64,000 bases of DNA from Indioceanicola profundi (GTDB lineage: Bacteria > Pseudomonadota > Alphaproteobacteria > Azospirillales > Azospirillaceae). A program made the position numbers and the translations under genes. The notes under the pieces are model-generated. The model searched no databases, was not told the origin of the DNA, and saw only the letters and a program-made list of their open reading frames with translations. Where the stretch lies: positions 534,501 to 598,500 of the forward strand of contig NZ_CP030126.1 in the NCBI RefSeq assembly GCF_003568845.1, written 5' to 3'. Below, piece by piece: positions 55,069-63,459 of the stretch (positions within the stretch are counted from its first letter, which is position 1; every line of letters begins with the position of its first letter).

Positions 55069-57180
55069 TCAGATCTGCCCCACCGTCTTGATCTTCGCCT
55101 TGGCGTGGATCTCGTTCTGCGACATCACCACGGTGGCCGGACGGAACCGCTCCACGATGGAGCGGACGAAGGGCCGGACCGCCGGGCTGGTCAGCAGCAC
55201 CGGCGCCTCGCCCTGCATGGCCAGCCGGTCGAAGTTCTGACGCACGACGGTGATGAACTGCTGGAGCCGCGAGGGGGCCATGGAGAGCTGCCGCTCATCC
55301 CCTTCGCCGACAATGCTCTCGGCAAAGGCCTGCTCCCATTCCGGGCTCAGGGTCAGAAGGGGAATGTAGCCCATCTCGTTGGTGTTGGCGTCGCTGATCT
55401 GGCGGGCCAGCCGGGCGCGCACATGCTCGGTGATCTGGGTCATGCTGCGGGTATAGGCCGACGCCTCGGCAACGCCTTCCAGGATGGTGGCGAGGTCGCG
55501 GATGGAAATCCGCTCCGCCAGAAGGTTCTGAAGCACCCGTTGCAGACCGCCGACATTGATCTGGGACGGCACCACGTCGGCCACCAGCTTCTGGTGCTCC
55601 TTCGGCATCTCGTCCAGCAGCTTCTGCGCCTCCGAGTAGGAGAGCAGATCGGCCATGTTGTCCTTCACCAGTTCGGTCAGGTGCGTGGTCAGGACAGTGG
55701 GCGGATCAACGACGGTCAGGCCCTTGAACAGGGCCTCCTCGCGATAGGCGTGCTCGATCCACTTGGCGGGCAGGCCGAAGGTCGGCTCCTTTGTCGCCTC
55801 GCCGGGCAGGGTGATGGTCTCGCCCCGCGGGTCCATGCAGAGCAGCATGTTGGGCCGCACATCGCCGCGCCCGGCCTCGATCTCCTTGACCCGGATCACA
55901 TAGGTGTTGGGCGGGAGCTGGAGATTGTCCTGGATTCGGACGGCCGGCAGGATGATGCCGATCTCGCTGGCCAGCTGGCGGCGCAGCCCCTTGATCTGGT
56001 CGGTCAGCCGGTGCCCGGCCTCCGTATTGATCAGGGACAGCAGCCCGTAGCCCAGCTCCAGCCGGACCAGATCGATGGCCAGCGCGCTTGAGATCGGCTC
56101 CTCCACCACCGGGGCGGGCGGCACGGATTCCAGCTCTTCCCGGGCGATACGCTCCTCCTCCTTCGCGCGCATGCGGGGCACGTACCAGGCGGCGAAGCCC
56201 GCGGCGGAGGCCAGCAGCAGGAAGGGCGGCATCGGCAGGCCGGGTAGAAGCGCCAACGCCACCAGCAGGCCCGAAGTGATGCCCAGCGCCATGGGATAGT
56301 GGCTGAGCTGGCCGAACACAGCCTTCTCGGCGGAGCCGGTCACGCCGGACTTGGACACCAGGATACCGGCGGCGACGGATACGACCAGGGCCGGAATCTG
56401 GGAGACCAGACCGTCGCCGACGGTCAGCAGCGTGTAGGTCTGGCCGGCATCCAGGAAGGTCATGCCCTTCTGGCCGATGCCGACGACCATGCCGATGATG
56501 ACGTTGATGAAGGTGATGGCGATGCCGGCCACCGCGTCGCCGCGCACGAACTTGGACGCACCGTCCATGGCGCCGAAGAACTGGCTCTCGTCCTCCAGCT
56601 CCTTGCGCCGCCGCCGCGCCTCAGACTCGTCGATCAGGCCGGAGGAGAGGTCGGCGTCGATGGCCATCTGCTTGCCGGGCATGGCGTCCAGGGTGAAGCG
56701 GGCTGCCACTTCGGCGATACGGCCCGAACCCTTCGTGATGACCATGAAGTTCACCAGCACCAGGATGAAGAACACCGTGACGCCGATGATGAAGTTGCCG
56801 CCCATGACGAAGCCGCCGAACGCCTCGATCACGCTGCCGGCCGCACTTTCCCCCTTATGCCCATTGCCCAGGATCAGACGGGTGGAGGCAAGGTTGAGCG
56901 CCAGGCGAAGCAGGGTGGAGATCAGCAGGATGGTCGGAAAGGAGGTGAATTCCAGCGGCTTCCGGATGCTGAGCACCGTCATCAGGATCAGGATCGAGAA
57001 GGTGAAGCTGAAAGTCAGACCGACATCCAGCAGCCAGGTCGGCATCGGCAGGATCAGAATGACCAGGACCCCGACGATGGCAAGCGCCAGCAGCATCTCG
57101 CCATGGCGCACGGCATCCCAGAGCTGGCGCAATGCCCCCAGCCCGTCGTGCAGCCCCCACTTGTTCGTCTGATCCGTCAT
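55069..57180 (-). CDS. flhA: Flagellar export-gate protein FlhA
   Basis: A 703-residue export-apparatus component. Eight membrane segments occupy about residues 30-330. The conserved cytoplasmic FHIPEP loop contains LDAMPGKQMAIDADLSSGLI (about 165-184) and SQFFGAMDGASKFVRGDA. The large C-terminal cytoplasmic domain (about 370-703) binds chaperone-substrate complexes. Complete and typical in length. Confidence 0.97.
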   Translation of the reverse strand: MTDQTNKWGLHDGLGALRQLWDAVRHGEMLLALAIVGVLVILILPMPTWLLDVGLTFSFTFSILILMTVLSIRKPLEFTSFPTILLISTLLRLALNLASTRLILGNGHKGESAAGSVIEAFGGFVMGGNFIIGVTVFFILVLVNFMVITKGSGRIAEVAARFTLDAMPGKQMAIDADLSSGLIDESEARRRRKELEDESQFFGAMDGASKFVRGDAVAGIAITFINVIIGMVVGIGQKGMTFLDAGQTYTLLTVGDGLVSQIPALVVSVAAGILVSKSGVTGSAEKAVFGQLSHYPMALGITSGLLVALALLPGLPMPPFLLLASAAGFAAWYVPRMRAKEEERIAREELESVPPAPVVEEPISSALAIDLVRLELGYGLLSLINTEAGHRLTDQIKGLRRQLASEIGIILPAVRIQDNLQLPPNTYVIRVKEIEAGRGDVRPNMLLCMDPRGETITLPGEATKEPTFGLPAKWIEHAYREEALFKGLTVVDPPTVLTTHLTELVKDNMADLLSYSEAQKLLDEMPKEHQKLVADVVPSQINVGGLQRVLQNLLAERISIRDLATILEGVAEASAYTRSMTQITEHVRARLARQISDANTNEMGYIPLLTLSPEWEQAFAESIVGEGDERQLSMAPSRLQQFITVVRQNFDRLAMQGEAPVLLTSPAVRPFVRSIVERFRPATVVMSQNEIHAKAKIKTVGQI

Positions 57181-57220
57181 CTGCCGCTAGGTCCCCGCCG
57201 CGTTCCGCCGTCCCGCCCGC

Positions 57221-58627
57221 TCACGCGGTCGCCCGTTCTTCCGTGCCCGGCGGCGGTACCGGCACGCCGTCCTCGGAATATTCCTTCAGCTTGTTGCGCA
57301 GGGTGCGGATGGAGATGCCGAGGATGTTCGCGGCATGGGTCCGGTTGCCCAGCGTATGGCGCAGCGTGTCGATGATCAGATCCCGCTCCACCTCCGCCAC
57401 CGTCTTGCCGACCAGCGCCTGGGTGGGCGTGCCGGCGGTTCCGTTCGGGGCGGACGTTGCGGCAGGGGAAGCCGCCGCCGTGGTGGCGCGGGCGGCCACT
57501 GTGCCCAGGGCGGGCGCCGCGGCCGGTTCCGCGCCGGTGAGCAGGATGGCGTCGGGGCCGATCTCGTTGCCGCGGCTCAGCAGCACGGCGCGGTGGAGGG
57601 TATTCTCCAGCTCGCGCACATTGCCGCGCCAGTGATGGGCCTGGAGCATGGCCATGGCCTGTGCGCCGATGGTCCGCTCCGGCAGGCCGTTGGCCTCGGA
57701 ATATTTGGCGGCGAAATGCTGGGCCAGCACGGGAATGTCCTGCGGACGCTCCCGCAAGGGCGGCAGGTTCAGCGTGACGACGTTGAGGCGGAAATAGAGG
57801 TCCTCGCGGAAGCGTCCGCCCCGCACCTCGGACATCATGTCCCGGTTGGAGGTGGCGAGTACGCGGATATCAACCTTGACCGGCGTGGTGCCGCCGACCC
57901 GGTCGATCACCCGCTCCTGCAGGGCCCGCAGCAGCTTGGCCTGGAGCCGGATGTCCATCTCGGAAATTTCGTCCAGCAGCAGCGTGCCGCCGTTGGCTTC
58001 CTCGAACTTGCCGATGCGCCGCGCCACGGCGCCGGTGAAGGCGCCCTTCTCATGGCCGAACAGCTCCGATTCCAGCAGGTTCTCCGGAATCGCGGCGCAG
58101 TTGACGGAGACGAAGGGCGCATTGGCCCGCCGGCTCTTCCGGTGGATGAAGCGGCTGACAACCTCCTTACCGGTCCCGCTCTCGCCCGTTATCAGGACGG
58201 AAGCGTCGCTGGGCGCGATCTGCTCCGCCAGCCGCAATGTGCCCTGCATTGCCGGATCGCGGCTGATGACGGCGTGGCTCTCCTCCGCGACCGCCTCCAG
58301 CACCGCTGCGATCAGGTTCGCATCGGGGGGGAGGGGGATGTATTCCTTGGCCCCGGCGCGGATCGCCCGTACGGCGGCCTGCGCGTCGGTGCCCACGCCG
58401 CAGGCCACGACGGGAACGGCGAAACGCTCCGCCTTCAGAGCATCCACCAGCCGGGCAACGTCCATCTTGACGTCGACCATGACGAGATCGGCGCCCTGGC
58501 CGGTGCGCAGCGCGTTCATCGCCCCGTCGATGCTGTCGATGTGGGCTACCTTGGCGCCCTTCTGCAAGGCGATCCTTCCGGCTGCCGTAATGTAGCCTTC
58601 CAGGGTGCCGACGATCAGGAGACGCAT
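57221..58627 (-). CDS. flbD: FlbD, sigma-54-dependent flagellar regulator
   Basis: A 468-residue NtrC-family activator. The N-terminal receiver-like domain lacks the usual acidic pocket at its start (MRLLIVGTLEGY), as in Caulobacter FlbD, so control by phosphorylation is doubtful. The AAA+ domain has GESGTGKE (148-155), canonical GAFTGA (195-200) and GTLLLDEISEMD. An Ala/Pro-rich linker (about 375-410) precedes the Fis-type helix-turn-helix (GNRTHAANILGISIRTLRNK). It should activate late flagellar genes and possibly repress early ones. Confidence 0.93.
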   Translation of the reverse strand: MRLLIVGTLEGYITAAGRIALQKGAKVAHIDSIDGAMNALRTGQGADLVMVDVKMDVARLVDALKAERFAVPVVACGVGTDAQAAVRAIRAGAKEYIPLPPDANLIAAVLEAVAEESHAVISRDPAMQGTLRLAEQIAPSDASVLITGESGTGKEVVSRFIHRKSRRANAPFVSVNCAAIPENLLESELFGHEKGAFTGAVARRIGKFEEANGGTLLLDEISEMDIRLQAKLLRALQERVIDRVGGTTPVKVDIRVLATSNRDMMSEVRGGRFREDLYFRLNVVTLNLPPLRERPQDIPVLAQHFAAKYSEANGLPERTIGAQAMAMLQAHHWRGNVRELENTLHRAVLLSRGNEIGPDAILLTGAEPAAAPALGTVAARATTAAASPAATSAPNGTAGTPTQALVGKTVAEVERDLIIDTLRHTLGNRTHAANILGISIRTLRNKLKEYSEDGVPVPPPGTEERATA

Positions 58628-58673
58628 CGTTCCATCCTCTCTCCGGTATCCGCGGAGTTCAGTCTCAAGCAGG

Positions 58674-59576
58674 TCAGTCGTAGGCGCTGAGCCGCCGGTC
58701 GGGCGGCAGCAGCGTGTTGATCATGATTTCCAGCCGGCGCGGGTTCTCCTGCCGGGCCACCGAACCGGCCGCCAGCAGGTACAGCCCGTCCACCAGCGCC
58801 TGGGCATCGGCGTTCCGCTCCACCTTCCCGGCCAGCGGGGCCAGCACCATGCTGCCCAGCACGGCGCCGTAGAAGGTGGTCAGCAACGCCACGGCCATGG
58901 CCGGGCCGATGGTGGTCGGGTCGGAAAGATTGCCCAGCATCTGCACCAACCCGACCAGCGTTCCGATCAGGCCCATGGCGGGCGCCACTTCCGCGGCGCG
59001 GCGCAGGACGGAGGCGCCGATGCGGGCCCGGGCCATGCCGGCCTCGATCTCCGTGCGCAGGATGCGTTCCACGTCATCGGCCGGAAGCCCGTCCACGATC
59101 AGCTCGATGGAGCGCTGGACCACCGGCTGCCCGCGCGTCCGGCCAAGCAACGGCTGAAGCGACAGCGGACCGAAGCGGCGGGCATGATCGGCCAGTTCCA
59201 GGACATGGGCGGCGACCCGCGCGGCATCGTGCACCGGCCCGACCAGGGCCCGGCGGAGCTGGCCCAGGGCCGTGGAGACATCGGTGCGGGAGAAGGAGAC
59301 GGCCGTCACGGCCACCGTCCCGCCAAGCACGATGGCGAGGGACGGCACATTGAAGAAGGCGTCCGGCGCGCCGCCCATGACCAGCGCCACGCCCACCATC
59401 AGCAGGGCGGAGCCCAGCCCCGCGACACTGGCGACGTCCAGCCTGTTGCGCCGGACCAGCGGCGCGGGTGGGTTCGGCGGGCGGGCCGGCATGGCGGCCT
59501 CGTGCCCGGCGGGCGTCTTCGCCTGCATCCTGGCCCTGGTCTGCGCCGCCACGTCCCCGGCGATTTTTTCCGACAT
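58674..59576 (-). CDS. MotA/TolQ/ExbB-type proton-channel protein in the flagellar cluster
   Basis: About 300 residues from ATG 59576 (MSEKIAGDVAAQTRARMQAK); an ATG at 59582 is also possible. A Pro/Arg-rich cytoplasmic N-terminus precedes four membrane segments, near residues 50-68, 76-95, 200-220 and 230-250. The MotA signature is APAMGLIGTLVGLVQML (near residue 198). It is shaped as a MotA subunit, but no motB lies beside it. It may be the motor stator or a dedicated flagellar-assembly homologue. The frame continues upstream but overlaps fliN and is not coding. Confidence 0.8.
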   Translation of the reverse strand: MSEKIAGDVAAQTRARMQAKTPAGHEAAMPARPPNPPAPLVRRNRLDVASVAGLGSALLMVGVALVMGGAPDAFFNVPSLAIVLGGTVAVTAVSFSRTDVSTALGQLRRALVGPVHDAARVAAHVLELADHARRFGPLSLQPLLGRTRGQPVVQRSIELIVDGLPADDVERILRTEIEAGMARARIGASVLRRAAEVAPAMGLIGTLVGLVQMLGNLSDPTTIGPAMAVALLTTFYGAVLGSMVLAPLAGKVERNADAQALVDGLYLLAAGSVARQENPRRLEIMINTLLPPDRRLSAYD

Positions 59577-59590
59577 CGGCATTCCCCGCC

Positions 59591-59917
59591 TCAGGACCGG
59601 TCGGTCTTGATGATTTCCGTCATGGTCACGCCAAGCCGGTCCTCGACCACCACCACTTCGCCGCGGGCGACCAGGCGGTTGTTGACATAGATGTCGATGG
59701 CCTCGCCGACCTTGCGGTCCAGCTCGACCACGGAGCCGCGCCCGATCTTCAGCAGGGAACTCACCTGCATGCTGGTCTTTCCCAGCACGGCGGAGATCTG
59801 GACCGGGATGTCGTAGACGGACTCCAGGTCCTTCACGACTGGCTGGATGTCGTCCATCCCATTCCCGTTCCGGCCCTGCTCGAAATCGTCCAGGCCCATA
59901 TTGTCCTTCGCCGGCAT
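59591..59917 (-). CDS. fliN: Flagellar switch protein FliN
   Basis: A 108-residue C-ring protein with the SpoA/FliN domain: VYDIPVQISAVLGKTSMQVS, then LLKIGRGSVVELDRKVGEAI and VNNRLVARGEVVVVEDRLGV (about residues 33-105). The first 30 residues are polar. It forms the base of the rotor switch and binds FliH for export. Three bases separate it from fliH. Confidence 0.95.
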   Translation of the reverse strand: MPAKDNMGLDDFEQGRNGNGMDDIQPVVKDLESVYDIPVQISAVLGKTSMQVSSLLKIGRGSVVELDRKVGEAIDIYVNNRLVARGEVVVVEDRLGVTMTEIIKTDRS

Positions 59918-59920
59918 GCC

Positions 59921-60658
59921 TCAGCTCCGATCCTGCAAAATCGCGGCGGGCGCGCTCCGTTCGGCCGCAGGCCCGCCGGGGAAGCCGGCGAGCAGGTCGC
60001 CGGCGATGCGCTCGATATCGGTCCATATGGCGGTGGCATCCCGCTCCGCCCCGCCGTCGCCCCACTCCGCCCGGACGTCCAGCGGGCCGAGGCGCGGATC
60101 GGCCAGAACGCCGACATTGCCGGCGAAGCCCAGCCGCCCGGCCATGTCGTCGATCCGGTCGCGCAGCGCGTCCAGGCGGCTCTCATGGACCCGGATGACC
60201 AGTTTCGGCTCATCCAGCAGTTCCGTCAGGAAATGGGCGACGGTGGCCTCCACCTCCGCCTGACCGTGGGTCCGGACATAGGCCGGGAAGAGCTTGCGCA
60301 CGATGGACAGGACCATGCGGACGGTATTCTCGGCCCGCAGACCGCGTGCGGCCTGTTCCGCCGCGACCAGCGCCTTCAGGTCGGCCTCGACTGTGCGAAG
60401 CGCCTCGGCCAGGGCGCGCTGGTCGGCGGTTTCCGCCTCCTGCCGACCTTTTACCCGGCCTTCCTCGAAGCCCTGGGCACGCGCAGCCTGCTCCGCCGCG
60501 GCAATCTGCTCGCGCAGTTCCGCCAGGGTGAAGGTCGGTTCCGGCGGCGGTTCCGGTTCCGCCGGACCTGCAGGTTCAGGCTCCATCTCCTCCGGCCGCA
60601 GGGGAGAGCGGCCGTTGTCGAAGGATTCCTCGAACAGGAATTTCTGGATGGTGCCCAT
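59921..60658 (-). CDS. fliH: FliH/FlbE-type flagellar assembly protein
   Basis: A 245-residue regulator of the export ATPase FliI. The N-terminus MGTIQKFLFEESFDNGRSPL is the alphaproteobacterial FlbE/FliH start. A Pro/Glu-rich linker and a helical stalk with the GxxxG-like segment AARAQGFEEGRVKGRQEAET (about residues 55-90) follow. The C-terminal domain (about 100-225) resembles V-ATPase subunit E. Position between fliF and fliN supports the call. Confidence 0.88.
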   Translation of the reverse strand: MGTIQKFLFEESFDNGRSPLRPEEMEPEPAGPAEPEPPPEPTFTLAELREQIAAAEQAARAQGFEEGRVKGRQEAETADQRALAEALRTVEADLKALVAAEQAARGLRAENTVRMVLSIVRKLFPAYVRTHGQAEVEATVAHFLTELLDEPKLVIRVHESRLDALRDRIDDMAGRLGFAGNVGVLADPRLGPLDVRAEWGDGGAERDATAIWTDIERIAGDLLAGFPGGPAAERSAPAAILQDRS

Positions 60659-60668
60659 CTTCGACGGC

Positions 60669-62327
60669 TCAGCTTTCCTGGTACAGCCAGTTGCGGATGA
60701 TGGAGACGGCTTCCTCGGGGTGCTTCTCCACGATCTCGCCGACCTTGCGCAGGGAAGAGGCGCGGACGCGGCCGTCGACGCGGTTGATGTCGATCATCTG
60801 CTCCAGCTCCTCGTTGGCCTGGGCGGCCTCCAGCGCCAGTTCCCGGGCCAGTGCGCCGCCGCCGGGGCCGGCGAGCTGCGGGACCGCACTGGCATCGGCC
60901 AGCAGGTCGGGTTCCTCCTCGAGCTGGGGCGTACGGTCCAGCGCCCGCTGCACCAGCGGCCGGATCACCACCAGGATCACCAGCACAGCCACGATGGCCA
61001 GGATCACGGTCTCGCCGATCCGCCGCAGCTCGCTGACCGGCAGGCCCAGTATCTTGGTCTCGCCATCGCCGAAATCCGTTTCCGGCACGGCGAACTGCAT
61101 GCTGCTGATCTCGATCACGTCGCCGCGGGCGCCGTCATAGGGGATGGCCGCCGCCACCAGCCGACGGAGCTGCTCGAGATCGGCATCAGGCCGGGGCTGG
61201 TAGGTCTGGGTGCCGTCCTCCGCGGTCGTGTAGGTGCCGTCCACCAGCACGGCGACCGACAGGCGGCGGATCTGCCCGGCCTCGCGCTCATGGGTGCGGA
61301 CCGTGCGGCTGATCTCATAGTTGGTCGTCTCCTCCGTCCGGCTGCTGCGGGAGGTGGAGGAACCAACGGACCCGGCGGCAGTATCGTCGCCGTTGGGAAG
61401 GTTATTGGCCACGGTGACCGGGTCGATGCCGTCGCGGTCCTGCGCCTCGCTCTCTTCCGTCACCGTCTGGGTGCCGCGGACGACCTGGCTCTCGGGGTCG
61501 TAGATTTCACTGTTGGTGACGATCTTGTCGAAATCCAGCTCCGCAGCCACCTCGGCGCGTACCCTGCCGATCCCGACCGTGCGGGCCAGCAGATCCTCGA
61601 CCCGCTGCTGCAGACGCCGTTCATAGGCAAGGCGCCGCTCCTCCGCCGTGGCGGCCAGGGCCTCCTGACTGTCCGAACCCATGCCGCGGGCCAGAAGATT
61701 GCCCTTGTCGTCGATGACCGAGACCATGCCCGGCTCAAGCTGCGGCACGGCGGCGGCGACCAGGGTCTGGATGGACAGGATCTGCTCGCGTGTGAGTTGG
61801 GCGCCGGGGCGCAGCCGCAGGAACACGCTCGCCGTTGCCGTCTGGGTCTGCCGCGAAAACAGCTCCCGCTTCGGCGGGACGATATGGATGCGGGCCTCCA
61901 TGACCGGCTGGAGGCTCTTCACCGTCCGCACCAGCTCACCCTCCAGGGCGCGCAGGGACTGGACGTTCTGCATGAAGTTGGTCGTGCCCAGGGCCTCGGG
62001 CTCGTTGAAAATCTCGTAGCCAACCGTGCCGCCGCTGGGCAGCCCCTGGTCCGCCAACTGCATGCGCAACCTGCCGACCTGATCCGTCGGCACTTCGATC
62101 CGCGTGCCGTCGGGACTGGCACGGTAGGGGATGTTCTGCGCCTCGAGTTGCTGGATGATCGCGCCGCCGTCGGCCGGGGCGAGGTCGTCGTAGAGCAGCC
62201 CCATGCCCTGGCTGGAGAAAGTCGAGGCCATATAGAGCAGGCCGCCGACAATGACGACGGCAGCCACGCCGAACGCGGCGAGACGTGCCGTGCCGAGGTT
62301 GCGCAGTGTCTGGAGGAACGAGTCCAC
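60669..62327 (-). CDS. fliF: Flagellar MS-ring protein FliF
   Basis: A 552-residue inner-membrane ring protein. Membrane segments lie near residues 17-35 (AAFGVAAVVIVGGLLYMAST) and 430-450. Between them are the periplasmic ring-building motifs, including SPDGTRIEVPTDQVGRLRMQ and ARIHIVPPKRELFSR. The C-terminus (RKVGEIVEKHPEEAVSIIRN) is the FliG-binding tail. The expected partner fliG is not in this cluster. Probable first gene of the operon. Confidence 0.96.
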   Translation of the reverse strand: MDSFLQTLRNLGTARLAAFGVAAVVIVGGLLYMASTFSSQGMGLLYDDLAPADGGAIIQQLEAQNIPYRASPDGTRIEVPTDQVGRLRMQLADQGLPSGGTVGYEIFNEPEALGTTNFMQNVQSLRALEGELVRTVKSLQPVMEARIHIVPPKRELFSRQTQTATASVFLRLRPGAQLTREQILSIQTLVAAAVPQLEPGMVSVIDDKGNLLARGMGSDSQEALAATAEERRLAYERRLQQRVEDLLARTVGIGRVRAEVAAELDFDKIVTNSEIYDPESQVVRGTQTVTEESEAQDRDGIDPVTVANNLPNGDDTAAGSVGSSTSRSSRTEETTNYEISRTVRTHEREAGQIRRLSVAVLVDGTYTTAEDGTQTYQPRPDADLEQLRRLVAAAIPYDGARGDVIEISSMQFAVPETDFGDGETKILGLPVSELRRIGETVILAIVAVLVILVVIRPLVQRALDRTPQLEEEPDLLADASAVPQLAGPGGGALARELALEAAQANEELEQMIDINRVDGRVRASSLRKVGEIVEKHPEEAVSIIRNWLYQES

Positions 62328-62437
62328 GAGGCGATGCTCCCGAATGGCGATGCCCGACCGCCGAGGAATCTACACGGGGTTAACCCGTATTTCGAGGTAG
62401 CATGCGACCATTCGATGAAACAAACATGACCAGGATA

Positions 62438-62450
62438 GGCAAAATTTGCC
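62438..62450. promoter_or_regulatory. Near-palindrome GGCAAAATTTGCC upstream of fliF
   Basis: GGCAAA and TTTGCC arms around a single A, about 115 bp upstream of the fliF start. A site for a flagellar regulator such as FlbD or CtrA-regulated promoter architecture is conceivable. On the minus strand it resembles a -24/-12 element but its spacing is one base short. Confidence 0.4.
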
Positions 62451-63118
62451 CATTTAGGGCTATGTGTGGCGGTGGAAGCACACAATCCGCGCTCAATGTC
62501 GCAGGACGTGGTTGTGGGCCCGGGGCCGGCTGCGTGTCCGCTCTCCGCAGCCGTTGCAGCGCTCGGGCCATTGATGCGCGATGCTTCAGTCCTGAGCCTT
62601 CGTTCTGTATCGCGCTATGACCTCCGAGGGCGATGTCCTTTCTGCTGTCCAGGGACATCGTCGAACGTTCGGTCGGGGGGATGGAAGGGGAACATGACGC
62701 TGCCCGGCATGAACCCGGAGTCGCATTCGACCCAATCTGGCTCCCCCGATCCACTGAGCGTCACCGAAACGGCGCCGGTTCCACTATTAGGAAAAGGCGG
62801 GCGGGGAATCTCTCGGGACAGAGGAGCATGCTACGCCTGCGCGCAAGGATCGAGCGGAGCGATCCCTTTGCATGAAACGAAGTTTTACTTTCGTCCGCTT
62901 AATCGAAACGTCCTTATCTGCCATGTCCGGCGATCTGAAATTGTGCGTCAAAATCAGCCAGCAAGCGCAAAAAAGGCTAGGTCCGATCAGGTCGAGAAAA
63001 ATTCACACGCCGTTAAACCCTTACGAACAGTGGGATTTCCGGCGGAATAGCTGGAATCTCCCTCCGGCAGCTTAGACTCTTTCGTCCCTCCGCCGCCGCC
63101 GTTCGCATTCCGGCACAA

Positions 63119-63147
63119 TTGACAGCGCAAAACGTGTCGGATATGCC
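63119..63147 (+). promoter_or_regulatory. Promoter-like element in the gene-poor region
   Basis: Consensus TTGACA (63119-63124) and TATGCC (63142-63147) with a 17-bp spacer. If used, it would give a leader of about 300 nt before the DUF3450 gene. Confidence 0.35.
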
Positions 63148-63419
63148 ACTGCCCTTGATGTGAGCGGCCCCGCGCCAAGCGGCATGAGAAGGCTAAAAAG
63201 AGGCTGAAAGCCCGACACATCGGAGTGTATGGTGTCTTCCTCGTGACGGTCCGCCGTCATTGGATGACGAGTGCGCCCGCGATAATCAAAAAATGCGGAG
63301 CGGCAGGGCGCCGATACACATGAACAGGGCAAAGCATATGGGACCTCGAAATGTCGATAGTGCGTACCTCGTTCGGTAAAGACGTTTGATCGGCTTCCTG
63401 CACAAATAATGTGCGGTTT

Positions 63420-63437
63420 GATGCCAAGCCAGGCATC
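63420..63437. promoter_or_regulatory. Inverted repeats before the DUF3450 gene
   Basis: GATGCC-N6-GGCATC (63420-63437) is perfect and ends 22 bp before the start codon. GCACA-N5-TGTGC lies just upstream (63400-63414). They may be an operator or fold in the mRNA leader. Confidence 0.4.
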
Positions 63438-63459
63438 CCCAAGGGCAGTTGGAGACTTC

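Larger units (their letters stand above)
62328..63459. other. 1.1-kb gene-poor region between fliF and the DUF3450 gene
   Basis: No convincing gene is seen; open frames in it (62466-63050, 62633-62875, 62872-63075) lack family resemblance and good ribosome sites. G+C falls below the rest of the window from about 62870. It contains GGGTTAACCC at 62377-62386 and the near-palindrome GGCAAAATTTGCC at 62438-62450, both upstream of fliF. It also has a TTGACA-N17-TATGCC promoter-like pair at 63119-63147 and inverted repeats just before the DUF3450 gene. Confidence 0.5.

Noticed and set aside
59583-60065. Upstream extension of the MotA-like frame to 463 residues
   Set aside because: The extension is an out-of-frame reading of fliN and fliH with Arg/Gly-rich shadow composition.
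62437-62452. Sigma-54 promoter for fliF on the minus strand
   Set aside because: TGGGCAAATTTTGCC looks similar, but the GG-to-GC spacing is nine rather than ten bases; reported only as a palindrome.
62466-63050. 194-codon open frame in the gene-poor region
   Set aside because: No recognisable domain, no good ribosome site, and shifting composition along its length.
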